Positions 17,120-26,155 are shown, numbered from the stretch's first letter. The stretch: 64,000 bases of DNA from Ancrocorticia sp047602305 (GCA_047602305.1 JASGHO010000001.1:1984001-2048000); one strand, 5' to 3'. A program made the numbers and translations. Notes: generated by a model from the sequence alone, not told the origin.

Positions 17120-17791
17120 TCACGTATGCAGGTGCACGATTTGGTGGACGTACTTCGGGGTGAGAGTTTCGGCGAGCAGGAACCGAGCCACGTCGTCGCG
17201 CGAAATCGCCCCCAGCTTCTGCCGCCTCCCCAACTTCACCGACGTCCGCACCGGTCTACCTACACCCTTATCCGACAGAACCGCGGGCCGCACGATCGTC
17301 CAGTCGAGCCCTGATTCAGCAAGCAGCGCCTCCTGGCGCTCCTTGTCCGCGTAGGTACTACGCAGAATCGTAGGCTGCACCAACCAGTTGTACCAGAACG
17401 GCCCGTGCCCACGGCTGTCACCTGCACCAACGCCGGTGACCACCACCGCCCGCTCAACCCCGGTTCGGCCCATCGCCTCAATGAGGTTTGCCGTCCCCGC
17501 CTCGAACACCCCGCGCGCGTCACGACGCCACGGTTTACTCCCAAGAGCGCTGATCACCGCATCCACTCCGTCGAGCGCACGAACAAGACTGTCAACATCA
17601 CGCACGTCGCCCCGTACCACTTCAAAATTCACGCAAAATCCAGCTTCATCGACGAGAGCTTCAGGGTGACGCGCGAATGCACGAACCTTCACCCCACCTG
17701 AATCGGCGTTTCTTAGCACCGCACGCCCGAGCGACCCGGTGGAGCCAATAACCAGAATTCTTAGCGGATTGGTATGAGAGCTGTCAGCCAT
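17120..17791 (-). CDS. NAD(P)H-binding protein (atypical SDR family)
   Basis: 223 aa. N-terminal Rossmann motif RILVIGSTGSLGRAVLRNA, then VRGDVRDVDSLVRALDGVDAVISALGSKPW, central VVTGVGAGDSRGHGPFWYNW, and YADKERQEALLAESGLDWTIVRP. This is the pattern of the NAD(P)-binding (NmrA-like/SDR_a5) family, which includes flavin/biliverdin reductase-like enzymes and redox sensors; the substrate is unknown. Start MADSSHTN is preferred for its AAGGGGAG ribosome site. Monocistronic. Confidence 0.85.
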   Translation of the reverse strand: MADSSHTNPLRILVIGSTGSLGRAVLRNADSGGVKVRAFARHPEALVDEAGFCVNFEVVRGDVRDVDSLVRALDGVDAVISALGSKPWRRDARGVFEAGTANLIEAMGRTGVERAVVVTGVGAGDSRGHGPFWYNWLVQPTILRSTYADKERQEALLAESGLDWTIVRPAVLSDKGVGRPVRTSVKLGRRQKLGAISRDDVARFLLAETLTPKYVHQIVHLHT

Positions 17792-18005
17792 GAATCTCCC
17801 CTTCACGTGCAGTGAGGAGACCACGATACCAATTACCCCCAGCAGTATCCGACCCCTTTGGTCCCGGGCCTCAGCACTTCGCTCCCAGCCTCTGCGCTGA
17901 CACCTTGGCCCGGCGCCCTCACCTCACCCGCCCACCTCCTTCCCGCCCGTAGAATCGGAACAGCGAGACGACGTCGTCGTCAATCCGGGCCGAAAGGAGT
18001 CCACG

Positions 18006-18734
18006 GTGACCGAGGAGTACCCCATCAACGCCGAAGCGTTCATCACCATGCTCCTTGCCCAGCGACGCACACGGATGAAGGGCGGGATCTACCACCTCAC
18101 CCAGATCGCGATGGCATACAACACGAATCGCATCGAGGGATCGACGCTCACCGAAGATCAGACCCGCTATCTCTATGAAACGAAGACCGTCATGGGCGAG
18201 GCACACGTCAACGACGTCATTGAGACAACAAACAGCTTCCGGGCCTTCGACGCGATGTTGGACAACGTCGGCAACCCCCTCACCGCCGACCTTCTCAAGG
18301 AATATCACCGCATCCTCAAGTCAGGATCACTCGACGCGCAGCAGCCTTGGTTCCGTGTCGGGGATTGGAAGGCAATTGCCAACGAAGTTGGTGGGCGGGC
18401 CACCTCGGCTCCCGAACACGTCGCCGGAGATATTGCGAGGCTCCTCGACAACACGCCGTCGCATATGACCTTCGAAGACATCTGCGACTTCCATGTCGCT
18501 TTCGAGAAAATTCACCCGTTCCAGGACGGCAACGGGCGCGTGGGCCGCCTCGTCATGTTCGGGCAGTGCCTCGCCAACAACATCATGCCCTTCGTGGTAC
18601 TTGACCAGCAGAAGGCCTTCTATTACAGGGGAATATCCGAGTTCGACGACGAACCCGGCTTCCTCCGAGAAACCTTCCGTAGTTTTCAGGATGCGTACTA
18701 TGAGAGGTTCCGCGACTTCGTCGTCGTCCGATAG
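18006..18734 (+). CDS. Fic family protein (putative AMPylator, class II)
   Basis: 242 aa. Fic enzymes transfer AMP (or other nucleotide parts) from ATP to a target protein hydroxyl, and can reverse it. The catalytic motif HPFQDGNGR is intact at residues 170-178. An N-terminal inhibitory helix motif (S/T)xxxE(G/N) is seen as TNRIEG at 40-45, the class II arrangement in which the Glu blocks ATP binding until relieved. No FicT/antitoxin-like small gene precedes it, consistent with self-inhibition. GTG start with AAAGGAG upstream. Its 3' end overlaps the convergent hydrolase gene by 37 nt. The target protein is unknown. Confidence 0.93.
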   Translation: MTEEYPINAEAFITMLLAQRRTRMKGGIYHLTQIAMAYNTNRIEGSTLTEDQTRYLYETKTVMGEAHVNDVIETTNSFRAFDAMLDNVGNPLTADLLKEYHRILKSGSLDAQQPWFRVGDWKAIANEVGGRATSAPEHVAGDIARLLDNTPSHMTFEDICDFHVAFEKIHPFQDGNGRVGRLVMFGQCLANNIMPFVVLDQQKAFYYRGISEFDDEPGFLRETFRSFQDAYYERFRDFVVVR

Positions 18735-19513
18735 CCATCCCTCAGGAACTCCGTCACCACCAGGTTCACCAGCGCCGGGCGATCGGCCACCAGATCATGG
18801 GTGGCACCCGGCACGATACACAACTGCGCGCCGGGAATCGACGCCGCCATGAGAAGGCTGTGATCAGGCCGAATGGTGTCGCGATCGGCGGACATGATGA
18901 GGGTGGGCGCCGCGATATCCTTCAGTTCCGAAGGCTCAATCTGCGGTTCACTGGTCCAGAGTGTGAAGAGTTTGTTGAGAACGACGTCGGCGTGGTGCGG
19001 CCCGTCGGGTGACAAGCGTTCGTAGTGCTCGCGTTCAGTATCGGTGTCGTTGGCCTCCGGCTCGGACTCTTCAGAAATCTCCGGTAACGGGAGCAGTACT
19101 TGGGATGCGCCGTCGTCGGCCGAATCGTTGAAGGCGCCCGGGTTGAGGTTGCCGCTGATGGAAACGAGGGAACGGACGCGCCCGGGGTGACGGAGGGCGA
19201 GAAGCAAGCCGATGATCGCACCGTCACTATATCCAATGATGTGAGCGGACCCGACGCCGCGGGTGTCGAGAAATGCGAGTGCTTGCGCGACTCCCTGGTC
19301 GTAGGAATAGTCACCGGCGATGTCGGGTGAGCGGCCGTGCCCGGGACGTTCGAAACTCAATACCCGGTGGGTGCGGGCGAGAATCTCCCCAAGCGGACGC
19401 AGATGTTCGAGAGAGTTGAACCCGCCGTGAAGCAGCAGGATGGGTTCACCATCCCTCACATCCCCCGCATCCTCCGCGTGGACCAGCACTCCCTCGATAT
19501 TCAGGTACGACAT
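18698..19513 (-). CDS. Alpha/beta hydrolase
   Basis: 271 aa. Alpha/beta-hydrolase fold: oxyanion region LLLHGGFNS, nucleophile elbow GYSDGA with Ser96, acid in SADRDTIRP and His in PGATHDLV, completing a plausible catalytic triad. Substrate unknown (esterase, lactonase or similar). Start MSYLNIEGV is preferred because the preceding ATGGAGGCC provides the ribosome site. Transcribed towards and overlapping the Fic gene by 37 nt at the 3' ends, an unusual convergent overlap. Confidence 0.88.
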   Translation of the reverse strand: MSYLNIEGVLVHAEDAGDVRDGEPILLLHGGFNSLEHLRPLGEILARTHRVLSFERPGHGRSPDIAGDYSYDQGVAQALAFLDTRGVGSAHIIGYSDGAIIGLLLALRHPGRVRSLVSISGNLNPGAFNDSADDGASQVLLPLPEISEESEPEANDTDTEREHYERLSPDGPHHADVVLNKLFTLWTSEPQIEPSELKDIAAPTLIMSADRDTIRPDHSLLMAASIPGAQLCIVPGATHDLVADRPALVNLVVTEFLRDGYRTTTKSRNLS

Positions 19514-19564
19514 GGCCTCCATCGTAAAGTACCCAGCGCAAAGCACCCGACTCGTGCCACCGAT

Positions 19565-20611
19565 TCAGTGCCACCCGCCCGTGCGCTTTTCTTGTTCCCG
19601 CCACACCAAGGCGTCGAGCAGCACGGCCGCCGACTCGGCGCCGTCGACAGTAATAATGATCAGCCGCCCATTGGTCTGCTTGACCGCCAACGCCTCGCCC
19701 GTGCGCGTGATGATACCCAGGCGATTCCTCGACCCACGCACACCCCAGCCACCGAACTGACCGACAGGATTGACATCCGTCACGCGGATCTCAGCAATCT
19801 GATCCAGCGGCACTCTGACGCGCGGAAGTCCCGCTGCGGATTGGATGAGCAGCCCCTCCTTGTCGATGCGCACCCGGAACACCGTCATGGTGACGAGGAT
19901 GAGCCCTGTAATAATGGTGGACACGGTGAGGAACCCGGCGGTCGCGGTGTCCCACACGATCCACGCCATCGCGGACAGGATCGTGGACCCCATCACCACG
20001 AGGGCCAGGAGAGCCACAAGGAACCCGTTCATGGCCGCCGTGGCCGTCCAGGACACCCGCTCATCGCGCCTCAGCGCGATGGGTTCGATCTTCCGATAAC
20101 GCGCGGCGGGCACCCTCACCGCGGGTTGGATGAACCAGCCGCCAACTCCGACGACGACGGCGAACCCCAACGCCACCGCCATCCCCGGCATCACTGACGG
20201 GCTGTCCTCCCAGGAGGGGATGTCGGCTTGCATGCCCGTGGTCCAGGCAAAAAGGACCGCAAAGAAGCCCGACATCCCACACGATGCTGCCGCGATGAAA
20301 CGATAGGTGGGGCCGACGTCGCCGCGCACAACACCCTTGAGTGCGTACAACACCATCGAGCAGGGCAGAATAAGCGCACACACCAGGGTCCCAATAAAGG
20401 GGGTCCACATCGTGCCATAACCATCGGGCTCACCGGAGGCTCCCCAGTGGGTGGCGATGGGGTCGGGTAGGCGGGGAATCCAGATCATCTGGAGGGCAGT
20501 TGAAACTCCCCACAACAGCACCGGCGCCACGAGCCCCACGACAATAAATCGCTTCAACACTGCGCGATCAGGACGCTGCCTGTGTGGACTATCATCTCGT
20601 TCGACATTCAC
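19565..20611 (-). CDS. DUF1648 domain-containing membrane protein
   Basis: 348 aa. The N-terminal segment contains the DUF1648 signature LPDPIATHWGASGEPDGYG after a first TM, followed by TM helices at about 75-100, 120-135, 150-175, 205-250, then a soluble C-terminal PH-like part (RVRIDKEGLLIQSAAGLPRVRVPLDQIAEIRV...NGRLIIITVDGAESAAVLLDAL). DUF1648 proteins are related to the SdpI immunity/signalling family; function here is unknown. It sits 52 nt upstream of the hydrolase gene, so co-transcription is possible. Confidence 0.8.
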   Translation of the reverse strand: MNVERDDSPHRQRPDRAVLKRFIVVGLVAPVLLWGVSTALQMIWIPRLPDPIATHWGASGEPDGYGTMWTPFIGTLVCALILPCSMVLYALKGVVRGDVGPTYRFIAAASCGMSGFFAVLFAWTTGMQADIPSWEDSPSVMPGMAVALGFAVVVGVGGWFIQPAVRVPAARYRKIEPIALRRDERVSWTATAAMNGFLVALLALVVMGSTILSAMAWIVWDTATAGFLTVSTIITGLILVTMTVFRVRIDKEGLLIQSAAGLPRVRVPLDQIAEIRVTDVNPVGQFGGWGVRGSRNRLGIITRTGEALAVKQTNGRLIIITVDGAESAAVLLDALVWREQEKRTGGWH

Positions 20612-20776
20612 GGCGGCCCTCCCTCGCTGACTCGCATAGCGTCGTTGCTCAGTTGCTCAGTTACTCACGGCGGCCGGATGTCCTGTCTCTTCTATTTTAA
20701 GTCCGTAGGCACTGAAATGCCCGGAATCACTGGTGAATCGAGCGGTTCCAAATAGCAGGTTGCGCTGCAACTCCAC

Positions 20777-21781
20777 CTACCGCCACAACTCCAACTGCTC
20801 CCAGTCCTGCGGGAACCCCATGTTTGCTTCCAGACTCAGCAGCGGCTTTCCGTCGACCATCGGGACAGCCCGCGCGAGCTTCCGGACCTGGGTTCTCAGC
20901 CCTCGCACCGGCCAGGTGGAGCCGCTCTCGTGCGAGGTCAGCAGGTAGGCGAGGAGCGCCGAGTAGATGTAGATGTCCGCGCGTGCCGGCTTACTCGCCA
21001 GGTGCTCCAGCCTGGTTCCTATGACCGCCGCGGGATTGATTTTGATGGCGTACCTGATGCGCCGATTAAAGACGCGGCTGCCGTGTGCGCACAGATTTCG
21101 CAGCTCAACCAATGCCCGAATCCACTTGCCGAACTGCCGACCGTTGCGCACGCCGAACCGCCGGGCCACCCGGTTTTGGTCCACTTGGAGCATGAGGTCG
21201 AAGAGAAACGGGAGCTTACCGAAGGACACAAGTTCCACGGTCGCCCAGACCGGCAATTCCGGCGAGGGTACTCGGAGATGATGGATGACGTAGTCGTCGT
21301 CGACGGCGCCCTCCAAACAGGCCCTATACGTTTCCTTCCAGGCCTCGAACTTGGTGGACCCATCACAGGTTCCCTGGCGGCACGCCTTCTCGTTGAGGTG
21401 CTGCTCCTCGATATGCGCGGTGGGGCCGCGGCGGGCCAGCACGTGCGCAATCGCGGCCCGTAACCTGGTCTCGAAATCGAAGAGCCCGCTGAGAAGAACT
21501 TCGCGGAGCTTGGCGTCGAACTCGTAGAGGCGCGCGACCGCCTCCAGGCTCGTTCCCGGGACGAAGAAGATGTCACGGAAACGCCGCGCCCGCGGATCGC
21601 GTTGCTCCTCGGGCAGCATCGTACGAAAAACGTAGCTGTAGCTGGAGAGCCGATGATAGCCATACGTGCGCAGGATTTTTTCGGCGACGACGGGGTCTCC
21701 AACGTCCATCCCCAACCTTCGCCACCGCTCCACAAGATCGGGATGATCCAGGAATGTCTCATGCCCCCGTTGCGCCGACAT
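20777..21781 (-). CDS. Abi family protein (AbiD/AbiF-type, HEPN nuclease fold)
   Basis: 334 aa, Abi_2 (AbiD/F) family, known for abortive-infection phage resistance. Features: N-terminal ERWRRLGMDVGDPVVAEKILRTYGYHRLSSYSYVFR, the central FEFDAKLREVLLSGL-like block, and two HEPN-type RxxxxH motifs, R108-H113 (RAAIAH) and R228-H233 (RNLCAH). The latter, RNLCAHGSRVFNR, is the family hallmark and suggests RNase activity. No partner gene or typical defence neighbours are visible; it lies in a repeat-rich stretch with element copy B upstream. Phage defence is inference from family. Confidence 0.87.
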   Translation of the reverse strand: MSAQRGHETFLDHPDLVERWRRLGMDVGDPVVAEKILRTYGYHRLSSYSYVFRTMLPEEQRDPRARRFRDIFFVPGTSLEAVARLYEFDAKLREVLLSGLFDFETRLRAAIAHVLARRGPTAHIEEQHLNEKACRQGTCDGSTKFEAWKETYRACLEGAVDDDYVIHHLRVPSPELPVWATVELVSFGKLPFLFDLMLQVDQNRVARRFGVRNGRQFGKWIRALVELRNLCAHGSRVFNRRIRYAIKINPAAVIGTRLEHLASKPARADIYIYSALLAYLLTSHESGSTWPVRGLRTQVRKLARAVPMVDGKPLLSLEANMGFPQDWEQLELWR

Positions 21782-22008
21782 AGTGCAATTTTATGTCACG
21801 CGCGGATAGGGCACGACATGTACGGAGAGGTAACCCTTCTTCGGATAGTCGACCCCAACGAAGGGTGCTGGATGGGTTACCTGTCTGAAGATCCGTTACC
21901 TCTCCGGGAGTGGACAGTAGGCCGGGAGAGGTAACGGCAAAAGAAAACCGCCCCGTGACGCTCGGTGCCGCCGAAGCGGTACCGAAGTGACAGAGGGGGA
22001 CGGTGTCT

Positions 22009-22172
22009 GAGAGATTGCGCCGATAGGTTCGGCCGTCACGAGGATAGTGCGGGGCTTGACTGCCAAGGCGGACGACGATCCTGCACCGAGAGTGCAGGTG
22101 AGGAGGACAACGAAGGCAGGCAAGATTCTGTGACATCCGTAGTAGGCCATGACCTATTGGCGTGATCTCTTA
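22009..22172. repeat. TIR element family 1, copy B (164 bp)
   Basis: Same orientation as copy A, with ends GAGAGATTGCGCCGATAGG and inverted TAAGAGATCACGCCAATAGG. Interior closely matches copy A except in the hairpin at 22080-22098, which here reads CCTGCAC-N5-GTGCAGG. Intergenic between the Abi and MFS genes. Confidence 0.8.
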
Positions 22173-22228
22173 ACTATGGTAGCGCCGGGGGCATCGGGCC
22201 AACAATGCCAACCACTCATAGAAGGTGT

Positions 22229-22294
22229 GATTCCTAACTGGGCACGTGAGCGAGCTGCGTGCCGTATACGGCACGGATATCGCTGTGGTGCCCA
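22229..22294. repeat. Palindromic repeat family 2, copy a
   Basis: 66-bp element, reverse complement of 61375-61440 at 60 of 66 positions. It folds on itself around CGTGCCGT-N2-ACGGCACG with outer TGGGCA/TGCCCA. Intergenic. Confidence 0.85.
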
Positions 22295-22518
22295 TCAAGC
22301 GACCAGCCTTGGTGCGTAGCCCTGAGAATCACACGAGGAGTGTCCATGCCAGCTGAGTAGCCATTCACGCACGGGAAACCGAGGCGTAGGATAATGCCTC
22401 GGACTGAGATCGAACCGGGATCGGACCGGCGGGCGGGCACTACTCGTGCTGGCGCCGTCGTCGCCATATCTCCGGTATCTATACATAACCCACCCAAGGA
22501 GTCCCCACGAAGTTCCGG

Positions 22519-23784
22519 TTGCAAAGCGCGCTCGCCGATACCCGCCCGCTCGCGAATCCCCATTTCAAACGCCTCTGGTACGCCAATATCATCACGGTGA
22601 TTGGCGCCCAGTTGACGGTGGTCACGGTTCCCGCCCAGTTGTGGGCGATCTCCCGCGATTCGGTCTACGTGGGGCTCACCGGGCTTTTCGGGCTGGTCCC
22701 GCTCATCATTTTCGGGCTCTGGGGCGGAGCTATCGCGGATGCTTTTGACCGTCGCACTGTGCTCTATGTGAGCACTGTCGGGCTCATCGTCACGAGCATT
22801 GCTTTCGCCATTCAGGCCGGATTCGGCTTCCACAACGTGTGGCTCATCCTCGGTATCTTCGCCGTGCAGCAGGCGTTCTTCGCCCTCAACCAACCGGCCC
22901 GCAGCGCCATCATCCCGGCCTTGGTCCCCATGGAACAGCTCCCGGCGGCCAATTCGCTCAACATGACTGTTGCCCAGTTCGGGGCCATCGCCGGACCACT
23001 CATCGGCGGGGCGCTCCTGCCCATCCTCGGCGCGGACTGGCTCTACGCAATTGACGCCGTCACCATGGTGTTCACCCTGTGGGCCGTCATCAAACTGCCG
23101 TCACTGCGCCCTGCCGGAAGCGATCCCACCAAGGCGAGTCGATCGCTCGGCCTGCGCAGTGTCGTCGACGGATTCCGCTACACCTGGATCCACAAGATTC
23201 TCCTCATGAGCTTTGTTGTGGACCTCATTGCCATGGTCTTCGGGATGCCGCGAGCGCTCTATCCAGAGATTGCCAACGTCGATTTCGGGGGTCCGCAGTC
23301 GGGCGGAATGGCCTTTGCCCTTCTCAGCGCGGGCATCGCCATCGGCGCCGTGCTGGGCGGAATCTTCTCCGGGTGGGTCTCGCGTATCAAACGGCACGGC
23401 CTCGCCGTCATGATTGCCATCATCGTGTGGGGATTCTCCATCATTGGATTCGGGTTCTGCGTGTTCTTCGCTCGTGGGCAAGCGATGCCGTTCCTGGCAA
23501 TCGCCGTGGTGATGCTTGCCGTGGGAGGAGCGGCGGATATGGCATCCTCGGCCTTCCGGCAGTCGATTCTCCAAAGCGCCGCAACTGATGAGGTGCGCGG
23601 GCGCCTGCAGGGAGTGTTTCTCGTGGTGGTCGTGGGCGGCCCACGCTTAGCAGACATGCTCCACGGCTTCACTTCTGCCCACATCGGCACCTTCTGGACC
23701 GTCACCGGCGGCGGCATCCTCGTGGTACTTGGCGTGCTGGCCTGCGCCGCGCTTGTTCCGCAGTTCCGCAACTACCGGATGTAA
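22519..23784 (+). CDS. MFS transporter (enterobactin-exporter-like, MFS_3)
   Basis: 421 aa from the TTG start, 12 TM major-facilitator exporter; ADTRPLANPHFKRLWYANIITVIGAQLTVVTVPAQLW and LVPLIIFGLWGGAIADAFDRRTVLY are typical of the EntS/MFS_3 family. Substrate unknown; siderophore or drug efflux is possible. Start problem: AAGGAG (22496-22501) is ideally placed for a codon at 22507, and the family N-terminus MxFRLQSALADTRP would begin there, but that codon is ACG, not ATG. The next candidate TTG at 22519 is 17 nt from the ribosome site. Real start may therefore be ACG at 22507. Confidence 0.88.
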   Translation: MQSALADTRPLANPHFKRLWYANIITVIGAQLTVVTVPAQLWAISRDSVYVGLTGLFGLVPLIIFGLWGGAIADAFDRRTVLYVSTVGLIVTSIAFAIQAGFGFHNVWLILGIFAVQQAFFALNQPARSAIIPALVPMEQLPAANSLNMTVAQFGAIAGPLIGGALLPILGADWLYAIDAVTMVFTLWAVIKLPSLRPAGSDPTKASRSLGLRSVVDGFRYTWIHKILLMSFVVDLIAMVFGMPRALYPEIANVDFGGPQSGGMAFALLSAGIAIGAVLGGIFSGWVSRIKRHGLAVMIAIIVWGFSIIGFGFCVFFARGQAMPFLAIAVVMLAVGGAADMASSAFRQSILQSAATDEVRGRLQGVFLVVVVGGPRLADMLHGFTSAHIGTFWTVTGGGILVVLGVLACAALVPQFRNYRM

Positions 23785-23823
23785 CGAGTGGCCGGGTGCG
23801 TACGATGCGCACCCGGCCACTCG
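23785..23823. terminator. Bidirectional terminator between MFS and dps genes
   Basis: Perfect 16-bp stem (23785-23800 / 23808-23823, CGAGTGGCCGGGTGCG) with a 7-nt loop, placed exactly between two convergent genes. Confidence 0.8.
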
Positions 23824-23835
23824 CCAATCTGCCGG

Positions 23836-24354
23836 TCAGGCCTTGTTCGGCGTGCGGAGTTCCGCACTCAGGAACCAGGCCTGCTGTTCCAGTTTGAGGA
23901 TGAGATCGTCGAGAATGCCTGTTGAGGAGGTGTCCTCCTCGTCCACGGTCGGGTAGACGGTGCGCATCGTCCGAACGGTTGCCTCGACAGCCTGGACCAT
24001 GACGCGGATCGCCTCCTGGGTCCCGACCTCACCGGGAGCAAAATCGGGTAGGGACGAGTACGCCGAGACCACCTTGGAGCGGCCATCCGGGGTGGAGTGC
24101 AGAGCACGCATGCGCTCTGCGACCTCGTCGGATCCGGTGCGCGCGATGTTCACAACTTCGTCGAGGTTGAGGTGGAGGTCGCGGAAGTTTGGACCGACAA
24201 CATTCCAGTGGGCTTGTTTGCCCACCAGCTGCAAATCGATGAGGTCGACGAGCACTCTCTGCAGCGCCTCGCGCAAACGTGGCGACGCCACGAATCCGCT
24301 CTCAGCCTGCTGTAGGTTCGTTCCGAAATCACCTTCTGAAATCTGCCTGGACAT
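23836..24354 (-). CDS. dps: Dps/ferritin-like DNA starvation protein
   Basis: 172 aa. Dps dodecamers oxidise and store iron and protect DNA from peroxide damage. The inter-subunit ferroxidase site is visible in LVGKQAHWNVVGPNFRDLHLNLDEV (His49, His61, Asp65); the four-helix-bundle length is normal. Transcribed alone from an ATG, ending 12 nt before a bidirectional terminator. The next gene in the same direction is the thiol peroxidase, fitting an oxidative-stress neighbourhood. Confidence 0.93.
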   Translation of the reverse strand: MSRQISEGDFGTNLQQAESGFVASPRLREALQRVLVDLIDLQLVGKQAHWNVVGPNFRDLHLNLDEVVNIARTGSDEVAERMRALHSTPDGRSKVVSAYSSLPDFAPGEVGTQEAIRVMVQAVEATVRTMRTVYPTVDEEDTSSTGILDDLILKLEQQAWFLSAELRTPNKA

Positions 24355-24525
24355 GCCGTACTACCTTTCTCTCATGGGTAAGTACTACTCGTGAATCGGC
24401 TGGTCTGTCAGGTTGTTCTTGTGGGCCAAGTTGTCTGATGGCCAGAGGCCAGGTGGGTCAGAGATCCAGCGGGCCAGAGATCGATTTGGGACCTCATGGC
24501 CCGTAACCTCTGGCCCACCGAGCTA

Positions 24526-25023
24526 TCAAGCTAGCGCCGCCTCCGCCGCGTCGTAGTTGGGCTCCTGCTTGATCTCGGGAACCACTTCGGAGTAGAGGAC
24601 GGTGCCGTCGGTATCGAGAACGACGACGGAGCGTGCCAGCAGCCCTGCCAGCGGGCCGTCTGCCAACTCCACGCCGTAGTCCTTGCCGAACTCGGACTTG
24701 AACACAGAACCGGTGTAGACGTTCTTGACGCCCTCAGCCACGCAGAATCGTTCTGCGGCAAACGGGAGATCTGCGGAGATGCAGACAACCGCGGTGTTGT
24801 CGAGCTTGGTGGCGCGCTTGTTGAACTCGCGCACGGAGGCGGCGCAAATGCCCGTATCCAAGCTGGGGAAGATGTTGAGAACAACTCGCTTGCCAGCGAA
24901 CTGTTCCTTGGTAACGTCGGAGAGATCCCGGCCCGCGACGGAGAAGTCCGGAGCCACGGACCCCACTGCGGGTAGATCGCCGACGGTCTGGACAGGGGTA
25001 CCATCAAATGCTGTAGTTGCCAT
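24526..25023 (-). CDS. tpx: Thiol peroxidase
   Basis: 165 aa atypical 2-Cys peroxiredoxin reducing H2O2 and alkyl hydroperoxides with thioredoxin. Peroxidatic Cys60 in PSLDTGICAASVREFN and resolving Cys94 in ADLPFAAERFCVAEG match the Tpx pattern; the N-terminal VGSVAPDFSV and C-terminal VPEIKQEPNYDAAEAAL are standard. Same strand as dps, separated by 170 bp with a small inverted repeat (TGGCCAGAGG / CCTCTGGCC). Upstream 25024-25334 holds only promoter-length intergenic sequence, including a doubled GAGCGCTTTAA. Confidence 0.95.
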   Translation of the reverse strand: MATTAFDGTPVQTVGDLPAVGSVAPDFSVAGRDLSDVTKEQFAGKRVVLNIFPSLDTGICAASVREFNKRATKLDNTAVVCISADLPFAAERFCVAEGVKNVYTGSVFKSEFGKDYGVELADGPLAGLLARSVVVLDTDGTVLYSEVVPEIKQEPNYDAAEAALA

Positions 25024-25334
25024 GGCCCTATTGTGTAACGCGGCTCTCAGACAAACAAGGGCAGAGCGCTTTAAGAGCGCTTTAAGTGAACAGTGTCCGC
25101 TCCGGTAAGTACCGTGTCGGATCGTATTGCCAGGTCGACGACGGCGTCAGCCCGCTTTCAGCTGCTCGGACATCTTTTGAGTTCAGGTCGCCATCTGACC
25201 TCGATTTCCGTCACAATAGGGAGTAGAGATCACGCCAATGGGTTGAGACCCGCGGCGCAATCTTTGAGTCAGTAATGAGCTGCGTCACCAGGCGTTGCCC
25301 TGACGTGAACGGTGGCGAAAAGGAGTTGCGGAAC

Positions 25335-25757
25335 GTGGAAAACCAAACACCAGCCGGAACGACAAGCGGAGCGAAGTCCGATCGCTCCATTGGCGATCTG
25401 GTCGCCAAACTATCGGAGCAGGCTTCATCCCTTGTCAGGGACGAGATTGATTTGACGTTACTCAATCTCAAGGCGAAGGTAACGAAGCTTGGTATTGGTG
25501 GCGTTCTTATTGCGGCGGCCCTTTTCCTCGCCATCTTTGTTTTCAACCTTTTCCTCTTTGGGGTGGTTGCCCTGCTCGCCACTGTCGTTTCATGGTGGGC
25601 GGCGTTCTTCATCGTGACGGGAGTTCTACTCCTCATCGTTATCGCTTTGGTCGTCGCGGGCGCACTGCTTTTGAAGTCTTCCCAGAAACATGTGGTTGAT
25701 CCCAAGGGAGCGATCACTACGGATATCGACGCCATCAAGAAGGGACTGAACCGGTGA
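25335..25757 (+). CDS. Phage-holin-family (Phage_holin_3_6 / DUF1469-like) membrane protein
   Basis: 140 aa. N-terminal soluble part with IGDLVAKLSEQASSLVRDEIDLTLLNLKAKVTKLG, then two long TM hairpins (about 57-80 and 85-110) and a short basic tail. This is the actinobacterial 'phage holin family' whose members are ordinary envelope proteins of unknown function, not evidence of prophage. GTG start (GTGGAAAACC) with AAAAGGAG 10 nt upstream. Stop overlaps the next gene start (GTGA), so the two are coupled. Confidence 0.85.
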   Translation: MENQTPAGTTSGAKSDRSIGDLVAKLSEQASSLVRDEIDLTLLNLKAKVTKLGIGGVLIAAALFLAIFVFNLFLFGVVALLATVVSWWAAFFIVTGVLLLIVIALVVAGALLLKSSQKHVVDPKGAITTDIDAIKKGLNR

Positions 25758-26155
25758 GCTCAGCAAATATTCCCGAGGACAAGATCCGCTCAGCCGAGCA
25801 GATCGAGATTGATCTGAAGCGTCAGCGCGAAGAGATTGCCAACACGGTCAATGAGCTTGCCGAGCGCCTGGACCCGAAGAATCTCGCCAAGGAAGCCAGT
25901 GATCAGGCGAAGGTGAAGGTCGCGGAGTTCACCGATACTGCCAAGACGAAGGCCAACGAGTTCGCGGATACTGCCAAGACCCAGGCCTCTTCTTTTGCGG
26001 ACACGGCGAAGACGCAGGCGTCATCGTTCGTGGATACCGCGAAGAAGACCGTGGACGAGGCAAAAAACGGGGACACCCGCGCCTTGGCAATTCTGGCGGG
26101 GGGCGCAATCGCGTTGCTCGGGGGAATTGCTCTCATCCTGCGGCGCAGGAAGTAA
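25754..26155 (+). CDS. DUF3618 domain-containing protein
   Basis: 133 aa. N-terminal DUF3618 pattern RSAEQIEIDLKRQREEIANTVNELAERLDPKNLAKEA, then three to four near-identical 11-residue repeats (FADTAKTQASS) predicted as an amphipathic helix, and a C-terminal TM (ALAILAGGAIALLGGIALIL) with RRRK. Pairs with the holin-like protein, an arrangement common in actinobacteria; probably an envelope-associated pair of unknown function. The helix repeats are encoded by similar 33-nt units. GTG start within GTGA overlap. Confidence 0.88.
   Translation: MSSANIPEDKIRSAEQIEIDLKRQREEIANTVNELAERLDPKNLAKEASDQAKVKVAEFTDTAKTKANEFADTAKTQASSFADTAKTQASSFVDTAKKTVDEAKNGDTRALAILAGGAIALLGGIALILRRRK

Noticed and set aside
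25335..25757. Prophage remnant suggested by holin-type family name
   Set aside because: This family is widespread as normal actinobacterial envelope proteins; no other phage genes nearby.
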